A DNA stretch of 64,000 bases from Pseudacidovorax sp. NFM-22 (GCF_021401245.1 NZ_JACBFY010000010.1:118057-182056), one strand, 5' to 3'. Shown: positions 40,906 to 49,415, counted from the stretch's first letter. The notes: generated by a model not told the origin, from the sequence alone. Numbers and translations are program-made.

Positions 40906-42369
40906 ATGGCCAAGATCCAACCCGGCGTGGGCCCACGCTTTCCCCAGGTGGTGGTGCTGGTGGGCGCCACCGGCGACCTGGCGCGGCGCAAGCTGCTGCC
41001 CGGCCTGTTCCACCTGTGCAGTGCCGGATTCATTCCCGCCTGGCGGATCGTCGGTTGCTCGCTGGACGACAAGGACGCCGAGGGCTTCCGCCGCTTCGCC
41101 CGCGCCGCGCTGGACGAGTTCGGCAGCCGCAAGGTGGACCAGGCCGCCTGGGAGGCCTTCGCCGCCACGCTGGACTACGTGCCGCTGTCCGCCGGTGCGC
41201 CGGCGCTGGCCGAGGCCGTGGCCCGGGCCGAGGCCGAACTGGGCACCGAATCCCGCCGCCTGCATTACCTCAGCGTGCCGCCCAAGGCCGCACTGCCGGT
41301 GGTGCGCACGCTGGGCGAGGCCGGCCTGGTCGAGCGCGCACGCATCGTCATGGAAAAGCCCTTCGGCACCGACCTGGCCAGCGCGCGCGACCTGAATGCC
41401 AGGCTGCACGAGGTGTTCGAGGAAGAGCAGATCTTCCGCATCGACCACTTCCTGGGCAAGGAAGCGGCGCAGAACATCCTGGCCTTCCGCTTCGCCAACG
41501 GCCTGTTCGAGCCGATCTGGAACCGCACCTTCATCAACCACGTGCAGATCGACGTGCCCGAGACGCTGGGCCTGGGCAAGCGCAGCGCCTTCTACGAGCA
41601 GACCGGCGCCTACAAGGACATGGTGGTCACGCACCTGTTCCAGATCCTGGGCTTCGTCGCCATGGAGCCGCCCACCTCGCTGGAGCCGGCACCCATCAGC
41701 GAGGAGAAGAACAAGGTCTTCCGCAGCATGCTGCCGATCCCGCCCCAGGACGTGGTGCGCGGCCAGTACGCCGGCTACCGGCAGGAGGAAGGCGTGGACC
41801 CGGACTCCGACACCGAGACCTTCGTCGCCCTCAAGTGCCACATCGACAACTGGCGCTGGGCCGGCGTGCCCTTCTACCTGCGCACCGGCAAGCGGCTGGC
41901 CGAGGGGCAGCGGGTGATCTCCATCGCCTTCCGCGAGCCGCCCAAGAGCATGTTCCCGGCCGGCAGCGGCGTGGGCTCGCAGGGGCCGGACCACCTGACC
42001 TTCGACCTGGCGGACGCATCGAAGATGTCGCTGTCGTTCTACGGCAAGCGCCCCGGCCCGGGCATGCGGCTGGACAAGCTGAGCCTGCAGTTCGCCATGA
42101 ACGACACCGGCTACGTGCACGAGGTGCTCGAAGCGTATGAGCGGCTGATCCTCGACGCCATGCGGGGCGACCGCACGCTGTTCACCACGGCCGAGGGCAT
42201 CGAGCGGCTGTGGGAGGTGTCGCAGCCGCTGCTGGAGGCGCCGCCGCCGGTGCGGCTCTACCAGCCCGGCTCATGGGGCCCGAAGCCGGTGCACCAGCTG
42301 ATCGCGCCGCATGCGTGGCGCCTCCCTTTCGAGCGGGCGTGGCGGCCGACGAGCCAGGGTCAGGGCTGA
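40906..42369 (+). CDS. zwf: Glucose-6-phosphate 1-dehydrogenase
   Basis: 487 aa, usual length. It oxidises glucose-6-phosphate with NADP+ in the pentose phosphate and Entner-Doudoroff routes. The dinucleotide-binding GATGDLARRKLLPGL starts at residue 20 and the active-site RIDHFLGK is at 178-185. ATG at 40906 begins the conserved domain; longer in-frame starts lack conservation. Not clustered with pgl, edd or other sugar genes in this window. Confidence 0.97.
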   Translation: MAKIQPGVGPRFPQVVVLVGATGDLARRKLLPGLFHLCSAGFIPAWRIVGCSLDDKDAEGFRRFARAALDEFGSRKVDQAAWEAFAATLDYVPLSAGAPALAEAVARAEAELGTESRRLHYLSVPPKAALPVVRTLGEAGLVERARIVMEKPFGTDLASARDLNARLHEVFEEEQIFRIDHFLGKEAAQNILAFRFANGLFEPIWNRTFINHVQIDVPETLGLGKRSAFYEQTGAYKDMVVTHLFQILGFVAMEPPTSLEPAPISEEKNKVFRSMLPIPPQDVVRGQYAGYRQEEGVDPDSDTETFVALKCHIDNWRWAGVPFYLRTGKRLAEGQRVISIAFREPPKSMFPAGSGVGSQGPDHLTFDLADASKMSLSFYGKRPGPGMRLDKLSLQFAMNDTGYVHEVLEAYERLILDAMRGDRTLFTTAEGIERLWEVSQPLLEAPPPVRLYQPGSWGPKPVHQLIAPHAWRLPFERAWRPTSQGQG

Positions 42370-42380
42370 GCCCCTGACCC
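42357..42380. other. Hairpin around the zwf stop codon
   Basis: GGGTCAGGG, 6-nt loop, CCCTGACCC: a perfect 9-bp stem whose loop contains the zwf TGA (42367-42369). It sits in the 36-nt gap before the convergent uppP stop. There is no T run; it may serve as a shared 3' end or RNA-stability element. Confidence 0.45.
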
Positions 42381-42405
42381 GTCCGCCGCGCCCTGTGCTT
42401 TCAGC

Positions 42406-43251
42406 TCACCCCAACCACAGCACGAAGGCCGAGGCCACGAGGCAATAGGCACCGAAGAGGTACCAGCGCCCCGACTCCAGCCAGGACGACAGCCAGCGCA
42501 GTGCCGCCAGGCCGGCGAGGAAGCTGAGCACCATGCCGAAGGCGCTGGGCGCCAGCACGCGCCCGAGGTCCTGGACGGCCATCGCATGGCCGGTGCCCGA
42601 GGCCGTGAGCAGCCGGTGCGCCTCCTTGACGATGACGGCAGGCGTCAGCACGACGGCCAGGGCGAAGCTGAATTCCTCGGCCTTGCGGCGCTCGATGCCG
42701 ACCGCCATGGCGGTGGAGATGGTGGCGCCCGAGCGGGAGAAGCCGCGGAAGGGCAGGCACAGCCCCTGCACGGCGCCGATCAGCATCGCCGAGGGGCCGC
42801 CGACGCGCCGGCCGGCCCGTTCGGGGATGAAGGACGCCGCGATGATCAGCACGCCCGCCGCGGCCAGCGCGGCGGCCATGAGGCGCGAATTGCCGAACAG
42901 GTGTTCGATCTCGAACTGCGGATCGGAGGCCAGCACCCAGTGCTTGATGGCGAACTGCAGCCCGAGGCCGACGACGCCCGTGCAGATCGTGGCCAGCACC
43001 ACGGCCGTCGCGTTCTGCCTGAAGGAGGCCCATGAACCGAAGTAGGCCTTCTTCCAGCTGCGCCAGAAGTAGGCGATGACGGCGAACATCGTGCCGGTGT
43101 GGAGCATGACGAGCAGCATCGTCATCTCGGGCGTGGTCGGGTCCAGCCCCATCAATTTCTCCGCAGCGATCACGTGCGCGGAGCTGGAAACCGGGAGCAA
43201 TTCGGCGGCCCCCTGGATGAGGGCCAGGAGGGCGACTTGGAGGGCGTTCAT
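42406..43251 (-). CDS. uppP: Undecaprenyl-diphosphatase
   Basis: 281 aa polytopic membrane enzyme that recycles the C55 carrier for peptidoglycan synthesis; the family also gives bacitracin resistance. The first active-site motif is QGAAELLPVSSSAH with E17, and the second is PFRGFSRSGATIS. The second motif has F-R-G in place of the common P-G at its start, a mild deviation. No strong ribosome site precedes the ATG. Confidence 0.93.
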   Translation of the reverse strand: MNALQVALLALIQGAAELLPVSSSAHVIAAEKLMGLDPTTPEMTMLLVMLHTGTMFAVIAYFWRSWKKAYFGSWASFRQNATAVVLATICTGVVGLGLQFAIKHWVLASDPQFEIEHLFGNSRLMAAALAAAGVLIIAASFIPERAGRRVGGPSAMLIGAVQGLCLPFRGFSRSGATISTAMAVGIERRKAEEFSFALAVVLTPAVIVKEAHRLLTASGTGHAMAVQDLGRVLAPSAFGMVLSFLAGLAALRWLSSWLESGRWYLFGAYCLVASAFVLWLG

Positions 43252-43390
43252 GGTCGCGGACAGGATGTCGAAGTGATTTCAGTACGGCCGGCGGTCTGGC
43301 ATGGCCCGCGCGACCACCCCTCATTCGTCCGGTGCGCCGTCGATTCTCTTCAGACAAGCTGACGGCCACGCGACTGCGCGGCAGCTGACG

Positions 43391-43423
43391 CGGCCCATCA
43401 CGGGGTCCGCCGTGATCGGGCCG
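43391..43423. other. 13-bp imperfect palindrome
   Basis: CGGCCC-ATCACGG, 6-nt loop, CCGTGAT-(C)-GGGCCG: 13 paired bases with one bulge. It lies between the DUF2628 stop and the uppP start, both on the minus strand. No T run; hairpin or operator. Confidence 0.45.
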
Positions 43424-43463
43424 GTGGCCCTTCATCCGGGGACGCCGCGGCGAGGCACTTCGT

Positions 43464-43841
43464 TCACACCGGCCGGGCCGCATGCGCCACGGCCGCATCC
43501 GCCGTGTCGGCCTCCAGCGTCGCCAGCCTGTCGTAGCCACGGCGCACCAGGTCGGCGTCGCGCCAGGCATTGCCCTTGAAGGCGGGCAGCAGCCACAGCA
43601 CGAAGTACCCCGCGCTGAGCAGCAGGTAGACCAGTGCCTGGGTACCGCTCTCGGGGGCGCGGTCGATGACGTTCTCGATCAGCGCCAGGACGAGATAGAC
43701 CGCGAACCACAGGCCGGCGCGCCGCCAGAGCTTCTTGAACAGCATCCAGAAGAGGCCGAAGAAGAAGGCCGGCCAGGAGAAGCCGACCTTCACGGCCTCC
43801 AGGCCGTGCGTCGGATGCGTGTACACGTTGTAGGTCCTCAT
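43464..43841 (-). CDS. DUF2628 membrane protein
   Basis: 125 aa. A cytoplasmic N-terminus with the family phrase GLEAVKVGFSWPAFFFGLFW is followed by two or three hydrophobic segments and a polar alanine-rich tail. Function is unknown for this family. Start 43841 has GAGGG 4 nt upstream. It follows the exported protein gene by about 100 nt. Confidence 0.8.
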   Translation of the reverse strand: MRTYNVYTHPTHGLEAVKVGFSWPAFFFGLFWMLFKKLWRRAGLWFAVYLVLALIENVIDRAPESGTQALVYLLLSAGYFVLWLLPAFKGNAWRDADLVRRGYDRLATLEADTADAAVAHAARPV

Positions 43842-43942
43842 GATTCCCTCATCGGCCGCAGCCGCCCTCTGACGCGAACACGGTACAACGGCAAAGGCCC
43901 CTTCGCCTTGTGCCAGGTCGCCCCGATGCAGGAAGGGGGCGC

Positions 43943-44368
43943 TCACCAGTTGCAGGACTGCGTCCCGGTGTGCGCGATGTCCTGCGAGAAGGAGAACACC
44001 CGCCCGTCCTTGGCCGAGGTGTAGGTGAAGTCGGTGATGTTGGCGCCCTGGCGGCGCACGGTGTAGACGCCGTTGATCCTGCCGTCGAACACCTCGACCC
44101 AGCGGTCCTCGAAGGCCCAGGGCCGGCCTTCGGGCCGGTCGGTGGTGCGGCTGCTGGCGACGACGATGGGGATGGCCTTCTTCGAGCCCTTGTAGAGCAC
44201 GTAGCCACCGCTCCACTCGACGTTGGTGTCGACGACCTGCCGGAACTCCAGCGAGATCGGCCGGGGCCCGGAGGAGCTCAGGCAGCGGAAGTCCTCCTGC
44301 AGAGCCGCATGGGCGGTGGCGGCGCAGGCGGCAAGCAGGACGGCGGCGATGGGCGACGCAGGCTTCAT
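43943..44368 (-). CDS. Exported protein of unknown function
   Basis: 141 aa. The signal peptide is about 21 residues, ending ATAHA. The mature part has two cysteines (in FRCLSSSG and in QSCNW at the C-terminus) that could form a disulfide, and beta-rich segments such as SGGYVLYKGSKKAIPIVVAS. I do not recognise the family. It lies 71 nt after the reductase gene. Confidence 0.65.
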   Translation of the reverse strand: MKPASPIAAVLLAACAATAHAALQEDFRCLSSSGPRPISLEFRQVVDTNVEWSGGYVLYKGSKKAIPIVVASSRTTDRPEGRPWAFEDRWVEVFDGRINGVYTVRRQGANITDFTYTSAKDGRVFSFSQDIAHTGTQSCNW

Positions 44369-44439
44369 GGGCAAAAGGTGCTCCTGGGGCAAGGACGGAA
44401 GGGGCCTGCAGCGTAACGCGGACGCACGGCCCGCCGGTG

Positions 44440-45489
44440 TCAGGCCACCTTGAGCACCAGCTTGCCGAAGTTGCCGCCCGAGAAGAGCTTGGCCAGCGCT
44501 TCCGGGAAGTGCTCCAGCCCGTCGACCACGTCCTCGCGGCTCTTCATGCGGCCGTCCTTCAGGTAGCCCGACAGCTCGGCGATGGCCTGGGGGTAGCGAT
44601 CGGCATAGTCGAACACCACCATGCCTTCCATGCGGGCGCGGTTGACCAGCAGGCTGAGGTAGTTGCGCGGGCCGGCGGTGGGCGCGCTGTTGGCGTTGTT
44701 GTACTGGCTGATGGCGCCGCAGATGACGATGCGAGCCTTGGGTGCCAGCTTGGCGAGCACGGTGTCGAGGATGTCGCCGCCGACGTTGTCGAAGTACACG
44801 TCCACCCCGCGCGGCGCATGCTGCTTGAGGCCTTCGCGCACCGCCTGCGGGCTGGCCTTGTAGTCGATGCAGGCGTCGAAGCCCAACTCCTTCACCACCC
44901 AGTCGCACTTGGCGGGGCCGCCGGCGATGCCGACGGTGCGGCAACCCTTGATCTTCGCCAGCTGGCCGACGGTCTGGCCCACGGCACCGGCGGCACCCGA
45001 GACGACGACCGTGTCGCCGGCCTTGGCCAGGCCCACGTCCAGCAGGCCGAAGTAGGCCGTCATGCCGGGCATGCCCAGCACGTTGAGCCACTGGCCGGGC
45101 GTGCCGGCAGCGAGGTCGATGCGGCGGACGTCGCCGCGCTGGATCTGCGCGTGGCCGAAGGCGGCGAAGTCCTGGATGCCGAGCAGGCCCGACACGGCGT
45201 CCCCCTCGGCGAAGCCGGGGTTGCGCGAGGCCACGACGCGGCCGATGCCGCCGGCGCGCATCACCTCGCCGATGCCCACGGGCGGGATGTAGCTGCGGCC
45301 TTCGTTCATCCAGCCGCGCATGGCGGGGTCGAGCGAGAGCAGTTCGGTGCGCACCAGCACGCCGCCTTCCTCCAGCGTGGGGATGGGGCCGTCGGCGACG
45401 AAGTCGAAGTCCTCGCGCGTGGCGGCGCCCTGGGGGCGGCGGGCGAGGCGGAACTGGCGGTTGGCGGTGGCAGCGGGGGTGGCGGTCAT
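44440..45489 (-). CDS. NADP-dependent oxidoreductase, CurA/prostaglandin-reductase-like MDR
   Basis: 349 aa zinc-independent medium-chain reductase. The nucleotide-binding loop AAGAVG is at 156-161, and the family stretches LSLDPAMRGWMNE and FDNVGGDILDTVL are present. It reduces the C=C bond of enones or similar compounds with NADPH. It lacks the catalytic zinc cysteines of alcohol dehydrogenases. Start 45489 has GGAG upstream (CAGGAGACAACCGA before ATG). Confidence 0.9.
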   Translation of the reverse strand: MTATPAATANRQFRLARRPQGAATREDFDFVADGPIPTLEEGGVLVRTELLSLDPAMRGWMNEGRSYIPPVGIGEVMRAGGIGRVVASRNPGFAEGDAVSGLLGIQDFAAFGHAQIQRGDVRRIDLAAGTPGQWLNVLGMPGMTAYFGLLDVGLAKAGDTVVVSGAAGAVGQTVGQLAKIKGCRTVGIAGGPAKCDWVVKELGFDACIDYKASPQAVREGLKQHAPRGVDVYFDNVGGDILDTVLAKLAPKARIVICGAISQYNNANSAPTAGPRNYLSLLVNRARMEGMVVFDYADRYPQAIAELSGYLKDGRMKSREDVVDGLEHFPEALAKLFSGGNFGKLVLKVA

Positions 45490-45570
45490 TCGGTTGTCTC
45501 CTGGTGCGATGTCTTCGGGTCCGAGGGGGCGGTCGCGGGCATGCTAGCCAGGGGCCGTGCGGCGGCTGGT

Positions 45571-45602
45571 TGCGCAGGCGACAGCACCGGCAGGCCTGCG
45601 CA
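45571..45602. other. 9-bp inverted repeat upstream of the reductase gene
   Basis: TGCGCAGGC, 14-nt spacer, GCCTGCGCA. It is about 80 bp upstream of the reductase start codon and 110 bp after the sensor kinase stop. It could be an operator or the hairpin ending the kinase transcript; no T run. The rest of this 222-bp gap shows a TAGCAT (45541-45546, minus) but no -35. Confidence 0.3.
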
Positions 45603-45711
45603 CCACGCGCCGATGCGCGACGCGGCACACGGCGGAACACGCACGGCCGACGACGGGACGCAGGCGGCGCACTGGCGGGTGCGCTGGCGCTCCCGTCAGC
45701 GCATCAGCGGC

Positions 45712-47112
45712 TCAGCGCAGCAGCGCCGTCACCGCCAGTCCTGGCTTCGCCAGCCGCAGGTCGAGCCGGCCACCGTGGGCCTGCGCCACCAGCCGGCACA
45801 GGTACATGCCCAGGCCCACGCCCCCGCCGCCCGCGCCCCGCGCGCGCGCGCTGTCGGGGCGGTAGAAGGGCTCGGCCAGGCGTTCGAGCTGGTCCTCGGG
45901 CACACCGGGGCCGAAGTCGCGCACCTCGATGCAGACACCGTCGGGCTCATCCGGCGCAGTGGGCGCGCGGTGAAGCGACAGGCGCGGCGGCTGCGGCCCG
46001 GCGCCGTGATGCAGCGCATTGGCCAGCAGGTTGCGCAGCATCAGCCGGACGCGCGCCCGGTCCAGCGACAGCGCCGGCAGGTCGGAGGCGGCGTCCACCT
46101 GCACGGCCTCGGCCAAGGGCAGGCCGCGCGCGACCAGCTCCTGCATGACCTCGCGGGCCAGGGTCGGCAGGTCGACGGGCTCACGCTGCAGGGCCGCATG
46201 CGGGCTGGACAGGCGCTCGCCTTCGAGCAGGTCGCTGATGAGGTCGCGCATCTCGTTGAGATCGCGCAGCAGCGCGGCGCGTTCGGCCGCACCGTCGGGC
46301 GTCTCGGGCAGCAGTTCGGCATTGAGCCGGGCCCGTGTCAGCGGCGAGCGCAGCTCGTGGCTCACCGCCAGCAGCAGGGCGCGCTTGGCATCGAGCATGC
46401 GCTTGATGTCCTCGGCCACGGTGTTGATGTGCTGCGCCAGTTCGCCCAGCTCGTCGCGGCGGCGCAGCGGAATGGGCCGCGAGAAGTCGCCACGACCGAA
46501 GCGCTCGGCACCGGCGCGGATGTCCTCCAGCGGCCGCAGCAGCTTGTGGACCAAGCCATAGGCCAGCAGGATGAGGCCGACGACCAGCGCCACCATCACC
46601 CCGTCGAAGCCGTCGTTGGCCTGCTGCATCAGCCGCGGGCTCCAGCCGAAGGTGATGCGGTGCCCGTCGGCGGTGCGGCGCACGTACCAGGGGTCTTCGC
46701 CGGGCGCGGTGGGCACGCGCGGGGTGAGCCAGTCGCGCCGGCGATGACGTTCGTCGTCGGGGTCGGACGCCCAGTTGACCACCGGCCCGCTGATGCGCAG
46801 CGAGATGGGCAGCCGCGCGGCCAGCTCGCGCGCCTTCTCGATGCTGGGCGGGCTGCCGATCTCGTCGACCACGCGCCCCATGTAGTCGCTGAGCAGCGGC
46901 TGGGCCACGGCGCGCCAGCCCGTGCTGCCGAAGGCCGCGCGGAAGCCGCCCAGGAAGACGACGGTCATGGCCAGCGCCAGCACCACGAAGAGCGTGACCA
47001 GCCGCAGGCGCAGCGAATGGCTCCAGCGCTGGCGCCAGCGGCGGCGGCGCTGGAAGCGCGGCACGAAGCCGTCGCAGGCGGGATCGGCCGGCGCGTGACG
47101 GTGGGCGATCAT
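45712..47112 (-). CDS. Sensor histidine kinase, CpxA/RstB-like
   Basis: 466 aa. A basic N-terminus, TM1 ~35-57, a ~110-residue periplasmic sensor, TM2 ~171-190, HAMP, HisKA with H252 in VSHELRSPLTR, and HATPase_c with NLLANALHHG and GVGLGMYLCR. The phospho-acceptor region is close to CpxA. It overlaps its response regulator by ATGA. Confidence 0.9.
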   Translation of the reverse strand: MIAHRHAPADPACDGFVPRFQRRRRWRQRWSHSLRLRLVTLFVVLALAMTVVFLGGFRAAFGSTGWRAVAQPLLSDYMGRVVDEIGSPPSIEKARELAARLPISLRISGPVVNWASDPDDERHRRRDWLTPRVPTAPGEDPWYVRRTADGHRITFGWSPRLMQQANDGFDGVMVALVVGLILLAYGLVHKLLRPLEDIRAGAERFGRGDFSRPIPLRRRDELGELAQHINTVAEDIKRMLDAKRALLLAVSHELRSPLTRARLNAELLPETPDGAAERAALLRDLNEMRDLISDLLEGERLSSPHAALQREPVDLPTLAREVMQELVARGLPLAEAVQVDAASDLPALSLDRARVRLMLRNLLANALHHGAGPQPPRLSLHRAPTAPDEPDGVCIEVRDFGPGVPEDQLERLAEPFYRPDSARARGAGGGGVGLGMYLCRLVAQAHGGRLDLRLAKPGLAVTALLR

Positions 47113-47915
47113 GAGCCAGCGCCGGGCGGCCGGTCAGCGGTGGCTTGCGCGCCGTTCTGCCCTTCGCCAGGCTCAGGGCGGACGGGGTAGCGGGCCGGGG
47201 TCGAACCCGCCTCCTCGACCACACGGCCGACGGCCAGGGTGTAGCCAGCGTTGCGCAGCGTCTTGATGCAGTCCAGCGGCTCCAGCTTGCGGCGCAGGCG
47301 GCTGACGACGATGTCCACCGCGCGGGTGAAGAGGTCGGCCTCGTGGCCGCGCAGCCGGTTGAGGATGTCGTCGCGGCTGAAGACCTTGCCGGGCTCGGAG
47401 GCGAGAAGGGCCAGCAGCTCGAATTCTGTGCCGGTCAGCTCCAGCCGCTCGCCGTGGCGCAGAACCTCGCGGCGGTCGAGGTCGATGGCCAGGCCATCGA
47501 AATCATGGCGCTGCGCAGACGCGGGTGCTGCGGCGGGGCGCACGCGCTGCCGGCGCAGGATGGTCTGCACACGCGCCACCAGCTCGCGCGGCTCGAAGGG
47601 CTTGGGCAGGTAGTCGTCGGCGCCCAGTTCCAGGCCGACCACACGGTCCATCACGTCGCCGCGGGCGGTGAGCATGACGATGGGGATGTCGCTGTCCGCG
47701 CGGATCTGCCGGCACAGGGCGAAGCCGTCCATCTCGGGCAGCATGACGTCGAGGATGGCGGCGTCGTAGCTGTGGGCACGCAGCTTGGCCAGCCCTTCGC
47801 TGGGCCGCAGCGCGCAGTCGAGCGTGCAGCCAAAGCGGGCGAAGTAGCTCGCCAGCGGCGGCCCGAGGTGCACGTCGTCGTCGATCAGCAGGATGCGGGG
47901 CGCGTCGGTGGACAT
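47109..47915 (-). CDS. OmpR-family response regulator, CpxR/RstA-like
   Basis: 268 aa, about 30 residues longer than usual. Receiver with D56 (LDVMLPEMDGF) and K in LPKPFEPREL; winged helix with LTGTEFELLALLASEPGKVF. The extra C-terminal ~35 residues, after LAVGRVVEEAG, are encoded partly by a dispersed REP-like element. Upstream on the same strand are a DUF4260 gene and a Spy-like lipoprotein. Confidence 0.9.
   Translation of the reverse strand: MSTDAPRILLIDDDVHLGPPLASYFARFGCTLDCALRPSEGLAKLRAHSYDAAILDVMLPEMDGFALCRQIRADSDIPIVMLTARGDVMDRVVGLELGADDYLPKPFEPRELVARVQTILRRQRVRPAAAPASAQRHDFDGLAIDLDRREVLRHGERLELTGTEFELLALLASEPGKVFSRDDILNRLRGHEADLFTRAVDIVVSRLRRKLEPLDCIKTLRNAGYTLAVGRVVEEAGSTPARYPVRPEPGEGQNGAQATADRPPGAGS
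47152..47188. repeat. REP-like palindromic element inside the response-regulator gene
   Basis: An imperfect palindrome of the form CCGTTCTGCCCT, 11-nt loop, AGGGCGGACGG. It resembles the CCTGAGCcTGTCGAAGGGC-type elements scattered through many proteobacterial genomes. Here it is read in frame as the C-terminal tail of the response regulator. Only this copy was found in the window. Confidence 0.5.
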
Positions 47916-47976
47916 CACGGGATTGTGCCGAGGGGCGTGGCGCGCAACGCCGTCGCGTGCGCTGTGCGGGTGGCCA

Positions 47977-48417
47977 TCACCATGGATCGCGCGGGCCGAG
48001 GCGACCCAGGTGCGTGTGGCCGAAGCCGCGGGTGTACTTGAGGCCGTAGCCGAGCAGGCGGTCGAGGCCGATGTGCGCCAGCCAGATCGCCGACAGCGGC
48101 CAGAGCATGGCCGCCTGCGCAGGCAGCGCGAAGCCGGCCGCTGCCAGCAGCACCGGGCCGACCACGCTGTGGGCCGCGTTGTAGGCGCGCGCACCGATGG
48201 CCGGGCCGGCCAGGTAGCCCAGCATCGCCAGGTCGGGCAGCAGCAGAAGCGCGGCGAATCGGCCCCACTGGCCGGGCGCCAAATGGGCATAGGCCAGCAC
48301 GGCGAACAGCAGCAGCGCGGCGCCCTCGGCACGAAGCAGCAGACGCACACCGCCTTGGGCGGCGCCGGCATCCGCCGTGGGGACGGCCCGATGGGAAGGA
48401 TCGCGGCGACCCGTCAT
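47977..48417 (-). CDS. DUF4260 membrane protein
   Basis: 146 aa with about four hydrophobic helices. The family phrases LLLLPDLAMLGYLAGPAIGA and LSAIWLAHIGLDRLLGYGLKY are present. Function is unknown. The ATG at 48417 has GAGG about 8 nt upstream; longer in-frame starts at 48435 and 48564 run into the Spy-like gene. It lies between the lipoprotein and the two-component genes. Confidence 0.78.
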   Translation of the reverse strand: MTGRRDPSHRAVPTADAGAAQGGVRLLLRAEGAALLLFAVLAYAHLAPGQWGRFAALLLLPDLAMLGYLAGPAIGARAYNAAHSVVGPVLLAAAGFALPAQAAMLWPLSAIWLAHIGLDRLLGYGLKYTRGFGHTHLGRLGPRDPW

Positions 48418-48538
48418 CGATTCGGCCTCGCCCATAGCGCGGGCTTCGGCGCGCGGAGCCGGGCCCGGGTGTTCGCCCGAGGTATGGCCAGGGCCGGCGT
48501 CCGCTGCCGGCCAGTCTGCCTGCCGGCCCAGCAGGACC

Positions 48539-49009
48539 TCAGCCATGGCGCGACCAGCGGCCACCGCGCTGCTCGATGAAGTCGCGCACCTGCTGCTGCT
48601 GCGCGGGGCGCAGGTGGTCGTAGAAGTCGGCCAGCGCGGCGATCACCTCCGGGCTGCCGCTGCGCACGGCGGCGGTCTTCTCCTCGACCAGGCGCGTCGC
48701 GGCGGCCTGGTCGAAGGTGGGACCGGCGAACAGGGCGCGCCACGGTGCACGCGCATCGGTGGTGTCGCCGCGCATGGCCTGGCGCTGGCTCTGCAGCTTG
48801 GCCGCGAGGGTGTCGAGACGCTGGCGCTGGTCGGTGTCCAGGTCCAGCTTGCGGCCGATGCGCTCGACCATGTGGGCGCGCATGGCGCCGCTGTCGGCCC
48901 CGGCCTCGTGCCAGCCGTGGCGGCCGGCGCAGGCGGTGAGCGAACCCAGCAGCAGCGTGCCGCCGAAGAGGCCCAGAAGGCCACGGGCGATGCGAGGACG
49001 GAACTTCAT
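48539..49009 (-). CDS. Spy/CpxP-like periplasmic lipoprotein
   Basis: 156 aa. The lipobox LLGSLTAC gives a lipidated C27. The mature chain is helical and charged, with two LTxxQ-like places (LDLDTDQRQRLDTLAAKLQ and HLRPAQQQQVRDFIEQRGG), as in Spy and CpxP, periplasmic chaperones or stress sensors. Located upstream of a Cpx-like kinase pair, as a likely target or inhibitor. Unlike Spy and CpxP it seems lipid-anchored. Confidence 0.72.
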   Translation of the reverse strand: MKFRPRIARGLLGLFGGTLLLGSLTACAGRHGWHEAGADSGAMRAHMVERIGRKLDLDTDQRQRLDTLAAKLQSQRQAMRGDTTDARAPWRALFAGPTFDQAAATRLVEEKTAAVRSGSPEVIAALADFYDHLRPAQQQQVRDFIEQRGGRWSRHG

Positions 49010-49052
49010 GAGGAGGGCTCCTGGAGTGGCTCGGACAGGTGCGGCAGGGCGC

Positions 49053-49415
49053 TCAGAGGCGCGAGCCGGCGGCCGACTGGGCGCGCACGTCGACCGGGTT
49101 GGGCAGCGTGGAGATCACGGTGCTGTTCACGCGCGAGCCCGAGCTCACGTTCTGGTCCGGCGCCGCCGCAGTGCGGATGGCCTCGGCCACCACGCGGGCG
49201 CGCGGTTGGGACACGGCCACGGTCTCGGGGCCGCGCGAGCCGCGGGTCACGTTCTGGTCGGGCGCGGCGGCCGCGGCGCGCGCTTCGGCGCGCACGCCGT
49301 CGCGGCTCATCGCGGAGACGGGCGCGGTCACGCCCTCGTAGGTTTCGGCATGGGCCGCCGTGCCCAGCAGGGCGAGGGCAGAGACGGCGAGGAAGGCAGC
49401 GCGGACGTTGGTCAT
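49053..49415 (-). CDS. Small exported protein with internal repeat, DUF4148-like
   Basis: 120 aa. Signal peptide of 23 residues ending AHA. The mature part holds two similar ~30-residue units, each with AAAPDQNVxxGSR followed by a short beta-like stretch (at about residues 48-62 and 87-101). Small exported families of this kind are frequent in Comamonadaceae; no function is known. Confidence 0.65.
   Translation of the reverse strand: MTNVRAAFLAVSALALLGTAAHAETYEGVTAPVSAMSRDGVRAEARAAAAAPDQNVTRGSRGPETVAVSQPRARVVAEAIRTAAAPDQNVSSGSRVNSTVISTLPNPVDVRAQSAAGSRL

Noticed and set aside
44437..47190. A 917-codon plus-strand frame opposite the reductase and sensor kinase
   Set aside because: It is antisense to two well-supported genes, crosses their intergenic region and has no recognisable domain.
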